A stretch of 64,000 nt of DNA from Candidatus Promineofilum glycogenicum (GTDB taxonomy: Bacteria; Chloroflexota; Anaerolineae; Promineifilales; Promineifilaceae), in contig JADJHJ010000013.1 of assembly GCA_016707605.1 (NCBI GenBank), forward strand, positions 124,001-188,000, in the 5' to 3' direction. This document shows, piece after piece, positions 24,220-32,924 of this stretch. The notes under the pieces were generated by a model that was given only the letters and a program-made list of their open reading frames with translations, was not told where the DNA came from and made no database searches. Numbering within the stretch: the stretch's first letter is position 1; each line of letters starts with the position of its first letter. A program made the translations under genes and the position numbers.

Positions 24220-24387
24220 ATAGTAGGGGCGGGTCTCAGACCCGCCCCTACAAGGCAGGCGACGTGATGTAGGGGCGGGTCTCAGACCACCGGCAGGCGA
24301 CGTGATGTAGGGGCGGGTCTCAGACCCGCCCCTACAAGGCAGACGACGTGATGTAGGGGCGGGTCTCAGACCCGCCCCTACCAGTCA
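24220..24387. repeat. Tandem array of a GTAGGGGCGGGTCTCAGACC palindrome
   Basis: Four units of a 29-base palindrome (GTAGGGGCGGG-TCTCAGA-CCCGCCCCTAC type) are separated by ~20-base GGCAGRCGACGTGAT-like spacers. The second unit lacks its right arm. A single further copy lies at 36710-36738. Unit and spacer repeat together, so the array grew by tandem duplication. It is not a CRISPR: the spacers are nearly identical. Confidence 0.85.
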
Positions 24388-24397
24388 GGTGACTATT

Positions 24398-25202
24398 ATG
24401 GAACACGACGACGACCTTATCCGCTTTGAAGCCGAAGGCGCGCCCTCGCTGCCACCGACGCCGGAGCAGGGCCACGTAGACTACGACGGCGCGCGCATCT
24501 GGTACGCAGTCTACGGGGATGGGCCGCCGGTGGTTCTGCTGCACGGCGGGCTGGGCAACAGCGGCAACTGGGGCTATCAGGCCCCGGCGCTGGTGGCCAA
24601 GGGCTATCGCGTCGTGGTCATTGACAGCCGTGGCCACGGCCGCAGCACGCGCGACGAGCGCCCCTACACCTACGAGTTGATGGCCGCCGACGTGCTGGCG
24701 GTGATGGATCGCCTGGGCCTGGAACGGCCGGCGTTTGTGGGTTGGAGCGACGGGGCTTGCGTCGCGTTGGTGTTGGCCGCGCAGACGCCGAGCCGCGTGG
24801 CCGGCGTGGTCTTCTTTGCCTGTAATATGGATCCCAGTGGCGCGAAGCCGTTCGAGTTCACGCCGATTCTTGGGCGGTGCATCAACCGCCATATCGCAGG
24901 ACTATGCTCAGTTGTCGGCCACGCCCGACCAGTTCGAGGCCATGTCAGCAGCCGTCGGGTTGATGCAAAGCACGCAGTCCAATTACTTGGCCGACGACCT
25001 GGCGCAGATTAGCGTGCCGGTGACCGTCGTCCATAGCGAGTACGATGAGTTCATTCACCGCGAACACGCCGTCTATCTGGCGCAGACGATCCCCAACGCC
25101 GAACTGGTTGACCTTCAAGGCGTTAGCCACTTCGCACCCCTCCAAAGGCCGGAGCTATTCAACGACATCGTCCTGGCCTTCCTTAGCAAAGTTTGGCCTT
25201 GA
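24398..25202 (+). pseudogene. Alpha/beta hydrolase, frameshifted
   Basis: A serine hydrolase of the alpha/beta fold. The first part has the oxyanion segment VVLLHGGLGNSGNW, the DSRGHGRS loop and the nucleophile elbow GWSDGA. The C-terminal part lies in a second frame and supplies the acid (HSEYDEF) and the catalytic His (GVSHFAP). The frames join near 24890: the conserved-looking continuation is INRH followed by SQDYAQLSATPDQFEAM. The length of 805 bases is one over a multiple of three, so one surplus base explains it. ATG 24398 lies directly behind the palindromic array, preceded by CAGGTG. As given, the protein would lose two of its three catalytic residues. Confidence 0.8.
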
Positions 25203-25230
25203 GCTATAGCGAGGCTTTACTGGTTGCCAC

Positions 25231-26139
25231 ATGAATCGTGTAGCCCTTCTGCGCTGCGACAAACTTCCCAGCTTCGTCACCTGGGACGTGCCTAATCTGG
25301 AGGAGTTGTTTGGCGAGGATGAACTGTTGCGCGAGGGTTTCGTGGCGCAGGGCATCGAGGCCGAGTCGGTGGTCTGGAGCCGGCCCGACGTGGACTGGAA
25401 TCGCTACGACGCCGCGCTGATCCGCAGCACGTGGGACTACCTGGACGATAGCGAGAACTTCCTGGGCGTCCTGACGCAGATCGAGGCCTCTTCCTGCCAC
25501 CTCTTCAACCCCCTGGCCGCCGTGCGCTGGAACATGGACAAGCGCTATCTGTTCGACCTGGAGCGGTGGGGCGCAGCGATCATCCCGACCTTCACGGCCG
25601 CAAACCTGGATGTCGGCGCGCTACGCCAAGCGCTGGCCGCGGCGGGAGCGTCGAGTGTCGTCCTGAAGCCCGCGGTTGGCCTGGGCGCGGCGCACGTCCA
25701 GCACGCTCCACTGGACGAACTGGAAGCCACGCTGGCCAGACTCAGCGCCGAATCGCCGGGTCACGACTATCTGATTCAGCCGTTTATCGAGGCTGTCGTT
25801 GGCGAGGGGGAGTGGTCGTTCGTCTATTTCGACCGGCAGTTGAGCCACGTGCTGCTGAAGCAGCCGGCACCGGGCGACTTTCGGGTGCAGGGTATCTACG
25901 GTGGGACGATCCAGCCGGCCGCGCCGAGCAACGACGATCGCTTGCAGGCGGAGGCGGTGCTGGCCCGGCTGCCGTTTGACGTGCTCTACGCCCGGCTGGA
26001 CTTCGTGCGCGTTAGTGGGCGGCTGGCGGTCATCGAGGTCGAACTGATCGAGCCGATCTTCTCGTTCAACCTCGTGCCGGAGAGCATAGCCCGGCTGGTT
26101 GTGGCCACGCGTGGTGCGTTGGCCACGAAGGTGGCCTGA
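25231..26139 (+). CDS. ATP-grasp family ligase-like protein
   Basis: A 302-aa protein with an ATP-grasp pattern. An N-terminal preATP-grasp segment (DAALIRSTWDYLDD) precedes the ATP domain: KRYLFDLERWGAAIIPTF, the lysine-bearing strand SSVVLKPAVGLGAAHVQ, YLIQPFIEAVVGEGEWSFVYF, and a metal-binding C-terminal part (YARLDFVRVSGRLAVIEVELIEP). It resembles the prokaryotic glutathione-synthetase-like group of ATP-grasp proteins often found alone. It would join a carboxylate to an amine or thiol, with unknown substrates. ATG 25231 lies 28 bases after the hydrolase. Confidence 0.75.
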   Translation: MNRVALLRCDKLPSFVTWDVPNLEELFGEDELLREGFVAQGIEAESVVWSRPDVDWNRYDAALIRSTWDYLDDSENFLGVLTQIEASSCHLFNPLAAVRWNMDKRYLFDLERWGAAIIPTFTAANLDVGALRQALAAAGASSVVLKPAVGLGAAHVQHAPLDELEATLARLSAESPGHDYLIQPFIEAVVGEGEWSFVYFDRQLSHVLLKQPAPGDFRVQGIYGGTIQPAAPSNDDRLQAEAVLARLPFDVLYARLDFVRVSGRLAVIEVELIEPIFSFNLVPESIARLVVATRGALATKVA

Positions 26140-26248
26140 ACAAGCCTGTTGCCTTTGCGCCCACAACTGGGATACAGTACCCGCCGGCCAAACCGAACCG
26201 CACCGGCACGGTTGGCCACTCCAACACCCTGGTTGAGACGGAGTTGAG

Positions 26249-26635
26249 ATGACACCCAAGCAAGAAGCGCCCCAAACGATTGACGCCTACATCGCCGGCT
26301 ATCCCGAAGAGGTGCAGGCCATCCTGCAACTGATTCGCCGCACCATCCACGAGACCGCCCCGGAAGCAACCGAGGCCATCAGCTACGGGATGCCGACCTT
26401 TAAGCTGCACGGCAACCTCGTCCACTTTGGCGCGTTCAAGAGCCACATCGGCTTCTACCCTGTGCCCTCGGGCATGGAGGCGTTCAAGGACGAACTGGCT
26501 GCCTATAAGCAGGGCAAAGGGTCGGTGCAGTTCCCGCTGAATAAGCCCATGCCGCTCGATCTGATCCGGCGCATGGTGGAGTTCCGGGTGCAGGAGAGCA
26601 AAGCCGCGGCGGCGATGAAGGGCAGCCGGGCCTAG
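26249..26635 (+). CDS. DUF1801 (YdhG-like) protein
   Basis: A 128-aa DUF1801 protein, a small fold related to YdhG and sometimes called an iron chaperone-like family. Typical segments are visible: TIDAYIAGYPEEVQAILQLI, the invariant EAISYGMPTF, and HIGFYPVPSGMEAF, ending VQFPLNKPMPLDLIRRMV. The function is not established for the family. The start has no competitor. It is followed 16 bases later by an EamA transporter with which it probably shares a transcript. Confidence 0.8.
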   Translation: MTPKQEAPQTIDAYIAGYPEEVQAILQLIRRTIHETAPEATEAISYGMPTFKLHGNLVHFGAFKSHIGFYPVPSGMEAFKDELAAYKQGKGSVQFPLNKPMPLDLIRRMVEFRVQESKAAAAMKGSRA

Positions 26636-26650
26636 CCCCGTCGAGGCGCA

Positions 26651-27580
26651 ATGAAACCCATCCACTACGCGGCCTTGCTGCTATTGGGCGCGGTCTGGGG
26701 CGCGTCATTCCTGTTCATCGGCATGGCCGCGCCGGGGTTCGGGCCGCTGTCGCTGATGTTTGCGCGGGTGCTCGTCGCCGGGCTGCTCATGCTGGCCGTG
26801 GCCACCCTGACCCAGCGGCAAGCGGGTCTGCGGGCGACGCTGCGGCTGCGCCGGAACTGGCGCACTTATCTGATCGTCGGCCTGTTCAACTCCGCCCTGC
26901 CGTTCACCCTGATCGCCTTCTCCGAACTGCGCCTGACCGCCTCGCTGGCGGCCATCCTCAACTCGACGACGCCGCTGTTCACGGCCCTGGTCGCCGCGGC
27001 CTGGGGCAGCGAGCGGCTGACCGGCCGCAAGATGTGGGGGGTGCTGCTGGGCGTCATTGGCGTGGCCGTGCTGGTGGGCGGCGCGCCGCTGGCCATCAAT
27101 GGGGGGATCATCCTGGCCGTGCTGGCCTCGCTGCTGGCGGCGCTCAGCTATGGCCTGGGCACGGTCTACGCCTCGCGCCACATCACCGGCCTGCCCGCGG
27201 CTTATGCCTCCACGGTGCAGTTGTTGGGCGCGGCGGTTATCCTGGCCGCGCCGGGCGTGCTGGCCTGGCCGGCGGAGCGGCCGTCGCCGGGAGCCATCGG
27301 CGCGCTGGCGGCGCTCATCCTGCTCTCCACTACCTTCGCCTACCTGCTCTACTTCTTCCTGCTGAAGAACGTCGGGCCGACGCGCACGGCCAGCGTGACC
27401 TTCCTCGTGCCCGTCTTCGGCTCGCTGTGGGCCGTCCTCTTTCTGCGCGAGCCGTTCAGCGTGTGGATGCTGCTGGGTATGGCCATCATTCTGACCAGCG
27501 TCGGCCTGGTCACCAGCCGCCGGGCGGACCAGGGCCGGCCGCTGCCTGCCGGCCAACTGCCCGACACGACGCCGCCATGA
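26651..27580 (+). CDS. EamA-type transporter (DMT superfamily)
   Basis: A 309-aa membrane protein with ten hydrophobic segments arranged as two five-helix EamA repeats. Characteristic pieces are GAVWGASFLFIGMA at the start, FSELRLTASLAAILNSTTPLFTAL at the end of repeat one, and the second repeat with LLSTTFAYLLYFFLLKNVGPTRTA and FLVPVFGSLWAVLFLREPF. Such proteins export metabolites, often amino acids or nucleosides. The substrate is not predictable here. The C-terminal 25 residues are hydrophilic. Confidence 0.85.
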   Translation: MKPIHYAALLLLGAVWGASFLFIGMAAPGFGPLSLMFARVLVAGLLMLAVATLTQRQAGLRATLRLRRNWRTYLIVGLFNSALPFTLIAFSELRLTASLAAILNSTTPLFTALVAAAWGSERLTGRKMWGVLLGVIGVAVLVGGAPLAINGGIILAVLASLLAALSYGLGTVYASRHITGLPAAYASTVQLLGAAVILAAPGVLAWPAERPSPGAIGALAALILLSTTFAYLLYFFLLKNVGPTRTASVTFLVPVFGSLWAVLFLREPFSVWMLLGMAIILTSVGLVTSRRADQGRPLPAGQLPDTTPP

Positions 27581-27696
27581 GCGCGGCCTGGTACTCTGAC
27601 AGAGGGTTGCGAAACTTCCGCCGAGGTGGTGCAGTACGTCGCGGTGTAGCTCTAGGTTGCTGCGCGGCGCTACCAACAAGAGGGAGATGAAACAGA

Positions 27697-28065
27697 ATGG
27701 TCACTATCGTCCGAGCGGTTGATCTGGAACTGCGCCCCGGCGGCACGGTGCGCTTCGAGGGAGAGCCGCACGGTTCCGCACTCTCCTTCTTCCACGTCAG
27801 AAACGCGCCCGGCGCGGGAGCCGCGCGCCACGTCCACCCCTACCCGGAGACGTGGCTCGTGTTGGCCGGGCGGGTGCGCTTCACGGTGGGCGGGGAGCCG
27901 GTCGAGGCCGGGCCGGGCGACATCGTCGTGGCTCCGGGGCAGGTTCCTCACGGCTTCGTCAGCCTGGGGCCGGAGATGCTGGAGATGATGTGTATGCACC
28001 CGTCCGCCAGGTTCATCCAGGAAGACCTGGAGGAAGGCAACCAGGAACCGCGTTCGCCCGCGTAA
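27697..28065 (+). CDS. Small cupin-domain protein
   Basis: A 122-aa one-barrel cupin. Motif 1 appears as RHVHPYPETWLVLAGRVRF and motif 2 as GDIVVAPGQVPHGFVSLG, with His, His, Glu and His in metal-binding positions. It starts with MVTIVRAVDLELRPGG after GAGGGAGATG-like ribosome-site sequence (AGAGGGAG). It lies 12 bases before an APH-like kinase and may be co-translated with it. Whether it is an enzyme or a binding protein cannot be told. Confidence 0.75.
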   Translation: MVTIVRAVDLELRPGGTVRFEGEPHGSALSFFHVRNAPGAGAARHVHPYPETWLVLAGRVRFTVGGEPVEAGPGDIVVAPGQVPHGFVSLGPEMLEMMCMHPSARFIQEDLEEGNQEPRSPA

Positions 28066-28077
28066 CCCGGCGGACAC

Positions 28078-28989
28078 ATGATAGCCGGCAAGATGCATCT
28101 GGATGAGGTGGACACCAGCGCCGCGCTGGTGGGCCGCTTGCTGGCCGAGCAGTTCCCCCAGTGGGCCAATCTGCCCATCACCCCCGTGCCATCGGCCGGC
28201 ACGGACAACGCCCTCTACCGCCTGGGCGACGATCTGGCCGTGCGGTTGCCGCGCATCCATTGGGCGGTGGGGCAGGCGGCCAAGGAGGATCACTGGTTGC
28301 CGCGGCTGGCCCCGGCGCTGCCGCTGGCCGTGCCCACCGTGCTGGCCCACGGCGCGCCGGGCGCGGGCTACCCCTACCCGTGGGCCGTCTATCGCTGGCT
28401 GGGTGGGGCAAACGCGGCCGAGCAGCCCCCGGCCGACATGCGCCGGGCGGCGCTCGATTTGGCCCGCTTCCTGCTGGCCCTGCAACGGTTGGACACCAGC
28501 GGCGGGCCGGCGGCGATTGACCACGGTCTGCGCGGCGCGCCGCTGGCCGGGCGCGACGCGGCCACGCGCCAGGCCATTGCCGCCCTGGACGGCGCCATCG
28601 ACGCCAACGCGGCCACGGCCGTCTGGGAAGAAGCGTTGCGCGCCGGGGAGTGGGATCGGCCGCCGCGCTGGTTCCACGGCGATCTGCTGCCGGGCAACCT
28701 GCTCGTGGCCGGCGGCCGGTTGAGCGCGGTCATCGACTGGAACGGGCTGGGCGTGGGCGACCCGGCCTGCGACCTGGTCATCGCCTGGGCGCTCTTTGCC
28801 GGGGAGAGCCGCGCTGCTTTCCGCGTCGCGCTGGGGGTGGACGACGCCATGTGGGCGCGCGGACGCGGCCACGCCCTGTCGCAGGCGCTCATCTTCATTC
28901 CCTATTACCGGCACACCAACCCGCTGGGCGTGGCCTACCACCGGCGCACGCTCGACGCGGTGTTGGCGGACTATCGCGCCGAGGAGTGA
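28078..28989 (+). CDS. Aminoglycoside phosphotransferase (APH)-like kinase
   Basis: A 303-aa small-molecule kinase of the APH/choline kinase fold. The N-lobe includes TDNALYRLGDDLAVRLPRIHW. The catalytic loop is RWFHGDLLPGNLLV, where His-Gly-Asp carries the catalytic base and Asn binds metal, and the DFG-equivalent is AVIDWNGLGVGDPACDL. This matches the group often annotated as aminoglycoside phosphotransferase, many of which act on other hydroxylated metabolites. No resistance gene context is present. Its ATG follows the cupin stop by 12 bases. Confidence 0.8.
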   Translation: MIAGKMHLDEVDTSAALVGRLLAEQFPQWANLPITPVPSAGTDNALYRLGDDLAVRLPRIHWAVGQAAKEDHWLPRLAPALPLAVPTVLAHGAPGAGYPYPWAVYRWLGGANAAEQPPADMRRAALDLARFLLALQRLDTSGGPAAIDHGLRGAPLAGRDAATRQAIAALDGAIDANAATAVWEEALRAGEWDRPPRWFHGDLLPGNLLVAGGRLSAVIDWNGLGVGDPACDLVIAWALFAGESRAAFRVALGVDDAMWARGRGHALSQALIFIPYYRHTNPLGVAYHRRTLDAVLADYRAEE

Positions 28990-29108
28990 AGGTGGCGAGT
29001 AGCGCGCGGGTGTGCTAAATTGGCCTGAAGGCGGCGGTCGGCTTCGGCGTTGACCTGCGTACCCACGACCCCGCTCGTACCTGGGAGAGCGGTTACGCGG
29101 AGAACTAG

Positions 29109-29900
29109 ATGGATACGTTCCAGATCATGACCTTCAACATCCGCTATGGCCAGGCCGACGACGGCCCGCAGCGTTGGGAGGCGCGCCGCGAACTGGTCAT
29201 TGAGCGCATTCGCGCCGCCGACCCCGACCTGCTGGCCTTGCAGGAGTGCCGCGACGACGCGCAGGCCGCCTACGTCCGTGCCGCCCTGCCTGACTACGAC
29301 TTCTACGGCGTGCCCCGCGGCGGTGACGGGCCGACGGCGCTGGAGATGGCCCCCATCCTGGTGCGGCGCGCGGCCTTCGATATCGTTCGTCAGGGCTGCT
29401 TCTGGCTCAGCGACACGCCGGAGTTCGTCGGCAGCGTCGGCTGGGACGCCATGTTCCCGCGCACGGCCACCTGGGTCGAACTGCGCCACCGGCCGAGCGG
29501 CGGCGCGCTGGCCTTCCTCAACACCCACTTCGACCTGCTGCCACAGGCCATCGTCGACTCCGCCCGCTTGCTGCGCGGCTGGGCGGAGCGGACGGCGGCG
29601 CGGCTGCCACTTATCATCTGCGGCGACTTCAACGCCGACAAAGCCTCGGCCGCCTACGAGATGCTGGCCGACGGCCACACGCTGGCCGACGCCTGGGGGC
29701 AGGCCAACCCGCCCGGCGCGGACGAGACAACCTTCCACGGCTTTGGCCAGCCGGGCGTGGCTACGGCCATTGACTGGGTGCTGGTTTCGCCGGCGCTGGC
29801 GGTCGCGGCGGCAACAATTGACCGGACGCAACGGGCCGGCCTCTATCCGTCCGACCACTTCCCGGTGGTTGTGACCTTGCGGCTGCCCGTTGCTCCCTAG
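29109..29900 (+). CDS. Endonuclease/exonuclease/phosphatase-family hydrolase
   Basis: A 263-aa EEP-fold metal-dependent phosphoesterase. It shows MTFNIRYG at the start, DPDLLALQECRDD (metal-binding Glu), FLNTHFDLLPQA, the LIICGDFNAD catalytic strand and the final SDHFPVVVTL motif with the general-base His. No signal peptide is present, so it acts in the cytosol. The family covers sphingomyelinases, inositol phosphatases and nucleases; the closest pattern here is the short exonuclease III-like or phosphatase group. It has no ribosome site stronger than GCGGAGAAC. Confidence 0.85.
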   Translation: MDTFQIMTFNIRYGQADDGPQRWEARRELVIERIRAADPDLLALQECRDDAQAAYVRAALPDYDFYGVPRGGDGPTALEMAPILVRRAAFDIVRQGCFWLSDTPEFVGSVGWDAMFPRTATWVELRHRPSGGALAFLNTHFDLLPQAIVDSARLLRGWAERTAARLPLIICGDFNADKASAAYEMLADGHTLADAWGQANPPGADETTFHGFGQPGVATAIDWVLVSPALAVAAATIDRTQRAGLYPSDHFPVVVTLRLPVAP

Positions 29901-29916
29901 CCGTGCTGTTCATACT

Positions 29917-29962
29917 CTTCTGACACCTTCTTCACACTTCCTGAACTTCCTTGCCCTATAAC
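29917..29962 (+). promoter_or_regulatory. Shared 45-base promoter/operator element, copy 1
   Basis: A 45-base block (29917-29961) that is 41/45 identical to 34654-34698. It contains three direct repeats of about 10-11 bases (TGACACCTTC, TCACACTTCC, TGAACTTCCT) followed by TATAAC (29957-29962) as a -10 box; no -35 consensus exists because the repeats occupy that place. This is the layout of a promoter activated by an OmpR/PhoB-type regulator. It precedes the carbohydrate-binding gene at 30089 by about 127 bases. Confidence 0.6.
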
Positions 29963-30088
29963 GGAAGAGCGATCGACCGATCGCCGCGTCTACCGCGGCG
30001 CGGCGTGGACCCTGCCGCGTCGCGCCGTCGGCCGCGCTTGTCCAACCGGCCCGATGGGCGGGCTTCCCAGCCCTATAGGTGCAAAAGC

Positions 30089-31798
30089 ATGATCAAAAAA
30101 GCGATGCGAGTTGTGTTCCTGGGCGTCCTGGCCTTGCTGGCCCTGGGCGTCTTTACCAGCGGAAGGGCCTTGGCCAGCGAGAGCCGCGCCGACGACGCGC
30201 CCTACACCGTGCGGCTGCCGTTCGTCGTCACCGGCACGGCCGGCACGGCGGGTGAGACGACGATCACGTTGAACGGCGACAGCATCGCCGTCAGCGGCAG
30301 CGGCGTGACGGTCGAGGGCACAGTGGCTACCATCACCGCCGCCGGCCACTATATCGTCAGCGGTACACTGAATGATGGGCAATTGCTCGTCGACACCGAG
30401 GACGAAGAAATGGTGCAGCTCACCCTCATCGGCGTGGACATCACCAGCGCCACGAGCGCACCGCTGGCCATCCTGAGCGCCGAGGAGACGATCATTACCC
30501 TGGCCGAAGGGAGCGACAACACCCTGACCGACGCCGCGACCTACGTCTTCCCCGACGCGGAGACGGACGAACCCAACGCGGCCCTATTCAGCAACGATGA
30601 CCTGACCATCGGCGGCGGCGGGTCGCTGACCGTGGTCGGCAACTACAACGACGCCATCTCGACCGACGACAGCCTGACCATCAGCGGCGGCGTGATAACC
30701 GTCAGCGCCGTGGATGACGGCCTCCGCGGCAAGGATGCGCTGGTCATCAGCGGCGGCGACATCACCGTTGAAGCCGGCGGCGACGGCCTGAAGTCCGACA
30801 ACGAAGACGACACAACCCTGGGCACAATTGCCATCAGCGGCGGGGTGTTCGACATCACCGCCGCCGGCGATGGCATCGCCGCCGAGACGACGGTGACGAT
30901 CAGCGGCGGCGACTTTGCCCTGCTCACCGGCGGCGGTAGCGGCGCGACGCTGGCCGACGACGTCTCGGCCAAGGGCATCAAGGGGCTGGTCAGCGTCACG
31001 ATCGAAGGCGGAACGTTCAACGTCAACGCCGCCGACGACGCCGTTCACTCCAACAATGCCATCACCATCAGCGGCGGCGCGCTGACGCTGGCCACCGGCG
31101 ACGACGCCATCCACGCTGACGCGGCGATCACCATTGACGACGGCACAATCGACATTACCGAATCGGTGGAGGGCATCGAGAGCATCCTGATCACCATCAA
31201 CGGCGGCGCGATCCACATCGTCGCCAGCGACGACGGCATCAACGTGGCCGGCGACGTGGCCGGGGCGTACCACCTCTACCTCCACGGCGGACGCATCGTT
31301 ATCGACGCCGGCGGCGACGGCATCGACGCCAACGGCTCAATCACGATGACCGATGGCGTCGTCCTCGTCCACGGGCCGACCAACCAGGGCAATGGGGCCA
31401 TCGACTATGACGGGACGTTCAACGTTAGCGGCGGCCTGCTCGTCGCCGCCGGCAGCGCGGGCATGGCCCAGGCCCCCAGCGCCACCTCGACGCAGAACTC
31501 GGTGCTGATTCGCTTCAACGGCGCGCAAGCGGCGGGCGCACTGGTGCACATCCAGAACAGTGCCGGCGAGGATGTGCTGACCTTTGCCCCGGCGAAGGGG
31601 TATCAGTCGCTGGTGTTCTCCTCGGCCGAGCTTGTGCTGGGCAGCGCCTACACCGTCTACCTGGGCGGCAGTTCGACCGGCACGGTCAGCGACGGTCTCT
31701 ATAGCGGTGGCAGCTATACACCTGGCATGGTGTATGCCAACTTTACGGTGAATAGCTCGGTCACGGTTGTCGGCGGCGGCGGGCCGCCGGGGCCGTAG
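30089..31798 (+). CDS. Secreted Cthe_2159-type carbohydrate-binding beta-helix protein, paralogue 1
   Basis: A 569-aa secreted protein. The N-terminus (MIKKAMRVVFLGVLALLALG, cut after GRALAS-like sequence) is a signal peptide. The rest is made of many short beta-helix rungs with the recurrent pattern ITISGG-x6-DDGI, for example YNDAISTDDSLTISGG, VDDGLRGKDALVISGGDITV, GDGLKSDNEDDTT and SAKGIKGLV, typical of the DUF4353/Cthe_2159 family that binds acidic polysaccharides through calcium. The last ~100 residues form a separate beta domain ending in a Gly/Pro tail. It is a close paralogue of 34803-36701 but is not a lipoprotein. The AGGTG site before ATG 30089 and the signal peptide decide the start. 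Confidence 0.85.
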   Translation: MIKKAMRVVFLGVLALLALGVFTSGRALASESRADDAPYTVRLPFVVTGTAGTAGETTITLNGDSIAVSGSGVTVEGTVATITAAGHYIVSGTLNDGQLLVDTEDEEMVQLTLIGVDITSATSAPLAILSAEETIITLAEGSDNTLTDAATYVFPDAETDEPNAALFSNDDLTIGGGGSLTVVGNYNDAISTDDSLTISGGVITVSAVDDGLRGKDALVISGGDITVEAGGDGLKSDNEDDTTLGTIAISGGVFDITAAGDGIAAETTVTISGGDFALLTGGGSGATLADDVSAKGIKGLVSVTIEGGTFNVNAADDAVHSNNAITISGGALTLATGDDAIHADAAITIDDGTIDITESVEGIESILITINGGAIHIVASDDGINVAGDVAGAYHLYLHGGRIVIDAGGDGIDANGSITMTDGVVLVHGPTNQGNGAIDYDGTFNVSGGLLVAAGSAGMAQAPSATSTQNSVLIRFNGAQAAGALVHIQNSAGEDVLTFAPAKGYQSLVFSSAELVLGSAYTVYLGGSSTGTVSDGLYSGGSYTPGMVYANFTVNSSVTVVGGGGPPGP

Positions 31799-32018
31799 CT
31801 GGCTGCGCGTCCTACGACCTGACAGGTGGGTGGCCAGGTGTTCCTTGATGGGGGAAACCGGGACACAGGATAAGAATCCTGTGCCACAGGAAGAGGTGGG
31901 CGGCCCCTTTGTCAAGGCTCTACTAAGCCGTATCCGGGTTCAGTCGTCAAAATGGATCACCTGGCCTTCGATTATGGTATAGTTTTCGCAGATATCGCCA
32001 TCGTGGAGGTACAAGCCT
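31799..32018. repeat. Repeat-bearing intergenic region
   Basis: Includes ACCTGACAGGTGGG (about 31817, repeated near 32886) and the CACAGGATAAGAATCCTGTG palindrome (about 31865). A TATAGT at about 31977 could serve as a -10 for the next gene, but no -35 box is evident. Confidence 0.5.
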
Positions 32019-32324
32019 ATGCACTACCTGCTCTTTTACGACTATGCAGCGGACTACCTGGAGCGGCGCGGCGCGTTGCGCGGCGAGCACCTGGCGCTGG
32101 CCTGGGCGGCGCAGGAGCGCGGCGAGTTGCTGCTGGCCGGCGTGCTGACCGACCCGATTGACGCGGCGGTGTTCTTCTTTCAGGGCGACTCGGCCGAGGG
32201 GGTCGAGCGTTTCGTCGCCGCTGACCCCTACGTGCGCGAGGGGTTGGTCGTCGCCTGGCGCGTGCGGCGCTGGGATACGGTGGTGGGCGAGGGCGCGGCC
32301 AACCCGATTAAAGCAGCGCACTAA
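32019..32324 (+). CDS. YciI-like protein
   Basis: A 101-aa protein of the YciI family, a small dimeric ferredoxin-like fold. It shows MHYLLFYDYAADYLERRG, EHLALAWAAQERGELLLAGVLTDP split around a central loop, FFFQGDSAEGVERFVAADPYV and the final VVAWRVRRWDTVVG. The His-Asp pair often proposed as active (here HLALAW and ADPY) is present. Biochemical function is not established for most members; hydrolytic dehalogenation has been shown for a few. ATG 32019 is the only sensible start. Confidence 0.8.
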   Translation: MHYLLFYDYAADYLERRGALRGEHLALAWAAQERGELLLAGVLTDPIDAAVFFFQGDSAEGVERFVAADPYVREGLVVAWRVRRWDTVVGEGAANPIKAAH

Positions 32325-32387
32325 GTTCGTGAAGCCATCAAGTGTCCGGTGATCGGCGGGCTAACGCCGGAACCGACGGAGGAGTAA

Positions 32388-32876
32388 ATGGCTCTGAAAG
32401 CGCTTGTTATCTACGACTCCCAGTTCGGCAACACGGAGCGGATCGCCTGGGCCATTCGCGACGCGCTGAGCGCCAAGGCCGAGACGCGACTGGTGCGGGC
32501 CAGCAACGTCGCCCCGCGCGATCTGTCGGCCGTGGACGTGCTCATCGTCGGTTCGCCCACGCAGCGCTTCCACGCTACCGAACCTATCGACCGCTTGTTG
32601 AAGGGCGTTTCGTTGCGCGGCGTTAATGCCGCGGCCTTCGACACGCGCTTCGACATGGACGAGGTCGACTCGCGCGCCCTACGGCTGGCGGTCAAGGTTG
32701 CCGGCGACTCGGCCGCCTACGCCGCGCCGCGCATCTCGGCCGCGCTGGAGAAGGTGGGCGCGACTATCGTCGCCCCGCCGGAAGGGTTCATCGTCAACGG
32801 CACTGAAGGGCCGTTGAAAGATGGCGAAATCCAGCGCGCTGGGGAGTGGGCCAAAGGGATCCTGGCCGTTCTGTAG
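32388..32876 (+). CDS. Flavodoxin-family protein
   Basis: A 162-aa cytosolic flavodoxin-like protein. The FMN phosphate loop is YDSQFGNTERIAWAI, and the following strands (DVLIVGSPTQRFHATEPIDR) provide the isoalloxazine loops. It is longer than a minimal flavodoxin by a C-terminal helix. Likely an electron carrier or an oxidoreductase subunit; no partner is adjacent. GGAGG (about 32380) precedes the ATG. It is convergent with the tetR gene. Confidence 0.8.
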   Translation: MALKALVIYDSQFGNTERIAWAIRDALSAKAETRLVRASNVAPRDLSAVDVLIVGSPTQRFHATEPIDRLLKGVSLRGVNAAAFDTRFDMDEVDSRALRLAVKVAGDSAAYAAPRISAALEKVGATIVAPPEGFIVNGTEGPLKDGEIQRAGEWAKGILAVL

Positions 32877-32924
32877 CGCAAAGTCTGACCTGACAGGTGG
32901 GGAAAGTCCAGGGTTGGCCGCCAC

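Noticed and set aside
24220..24387. CRISPR array
   Set aside because: Only four units, palindromic over their whole length, with nearly identical spacers and no cas genes.
28078..28989. Aminoglycoside resistance gene
   Set aside because: The APH fold is clear, but substrate-specific resistance motifs and any mobile-resistance context are absent.
29961..30088. Cyclic-di-GMP riboswitch in the leader of carbohydrate-binding paralogue 1
   Set aside because: No GEMM core segments; the leaders of the two paralogues share only the ribosome-site region, not a conserved fold.
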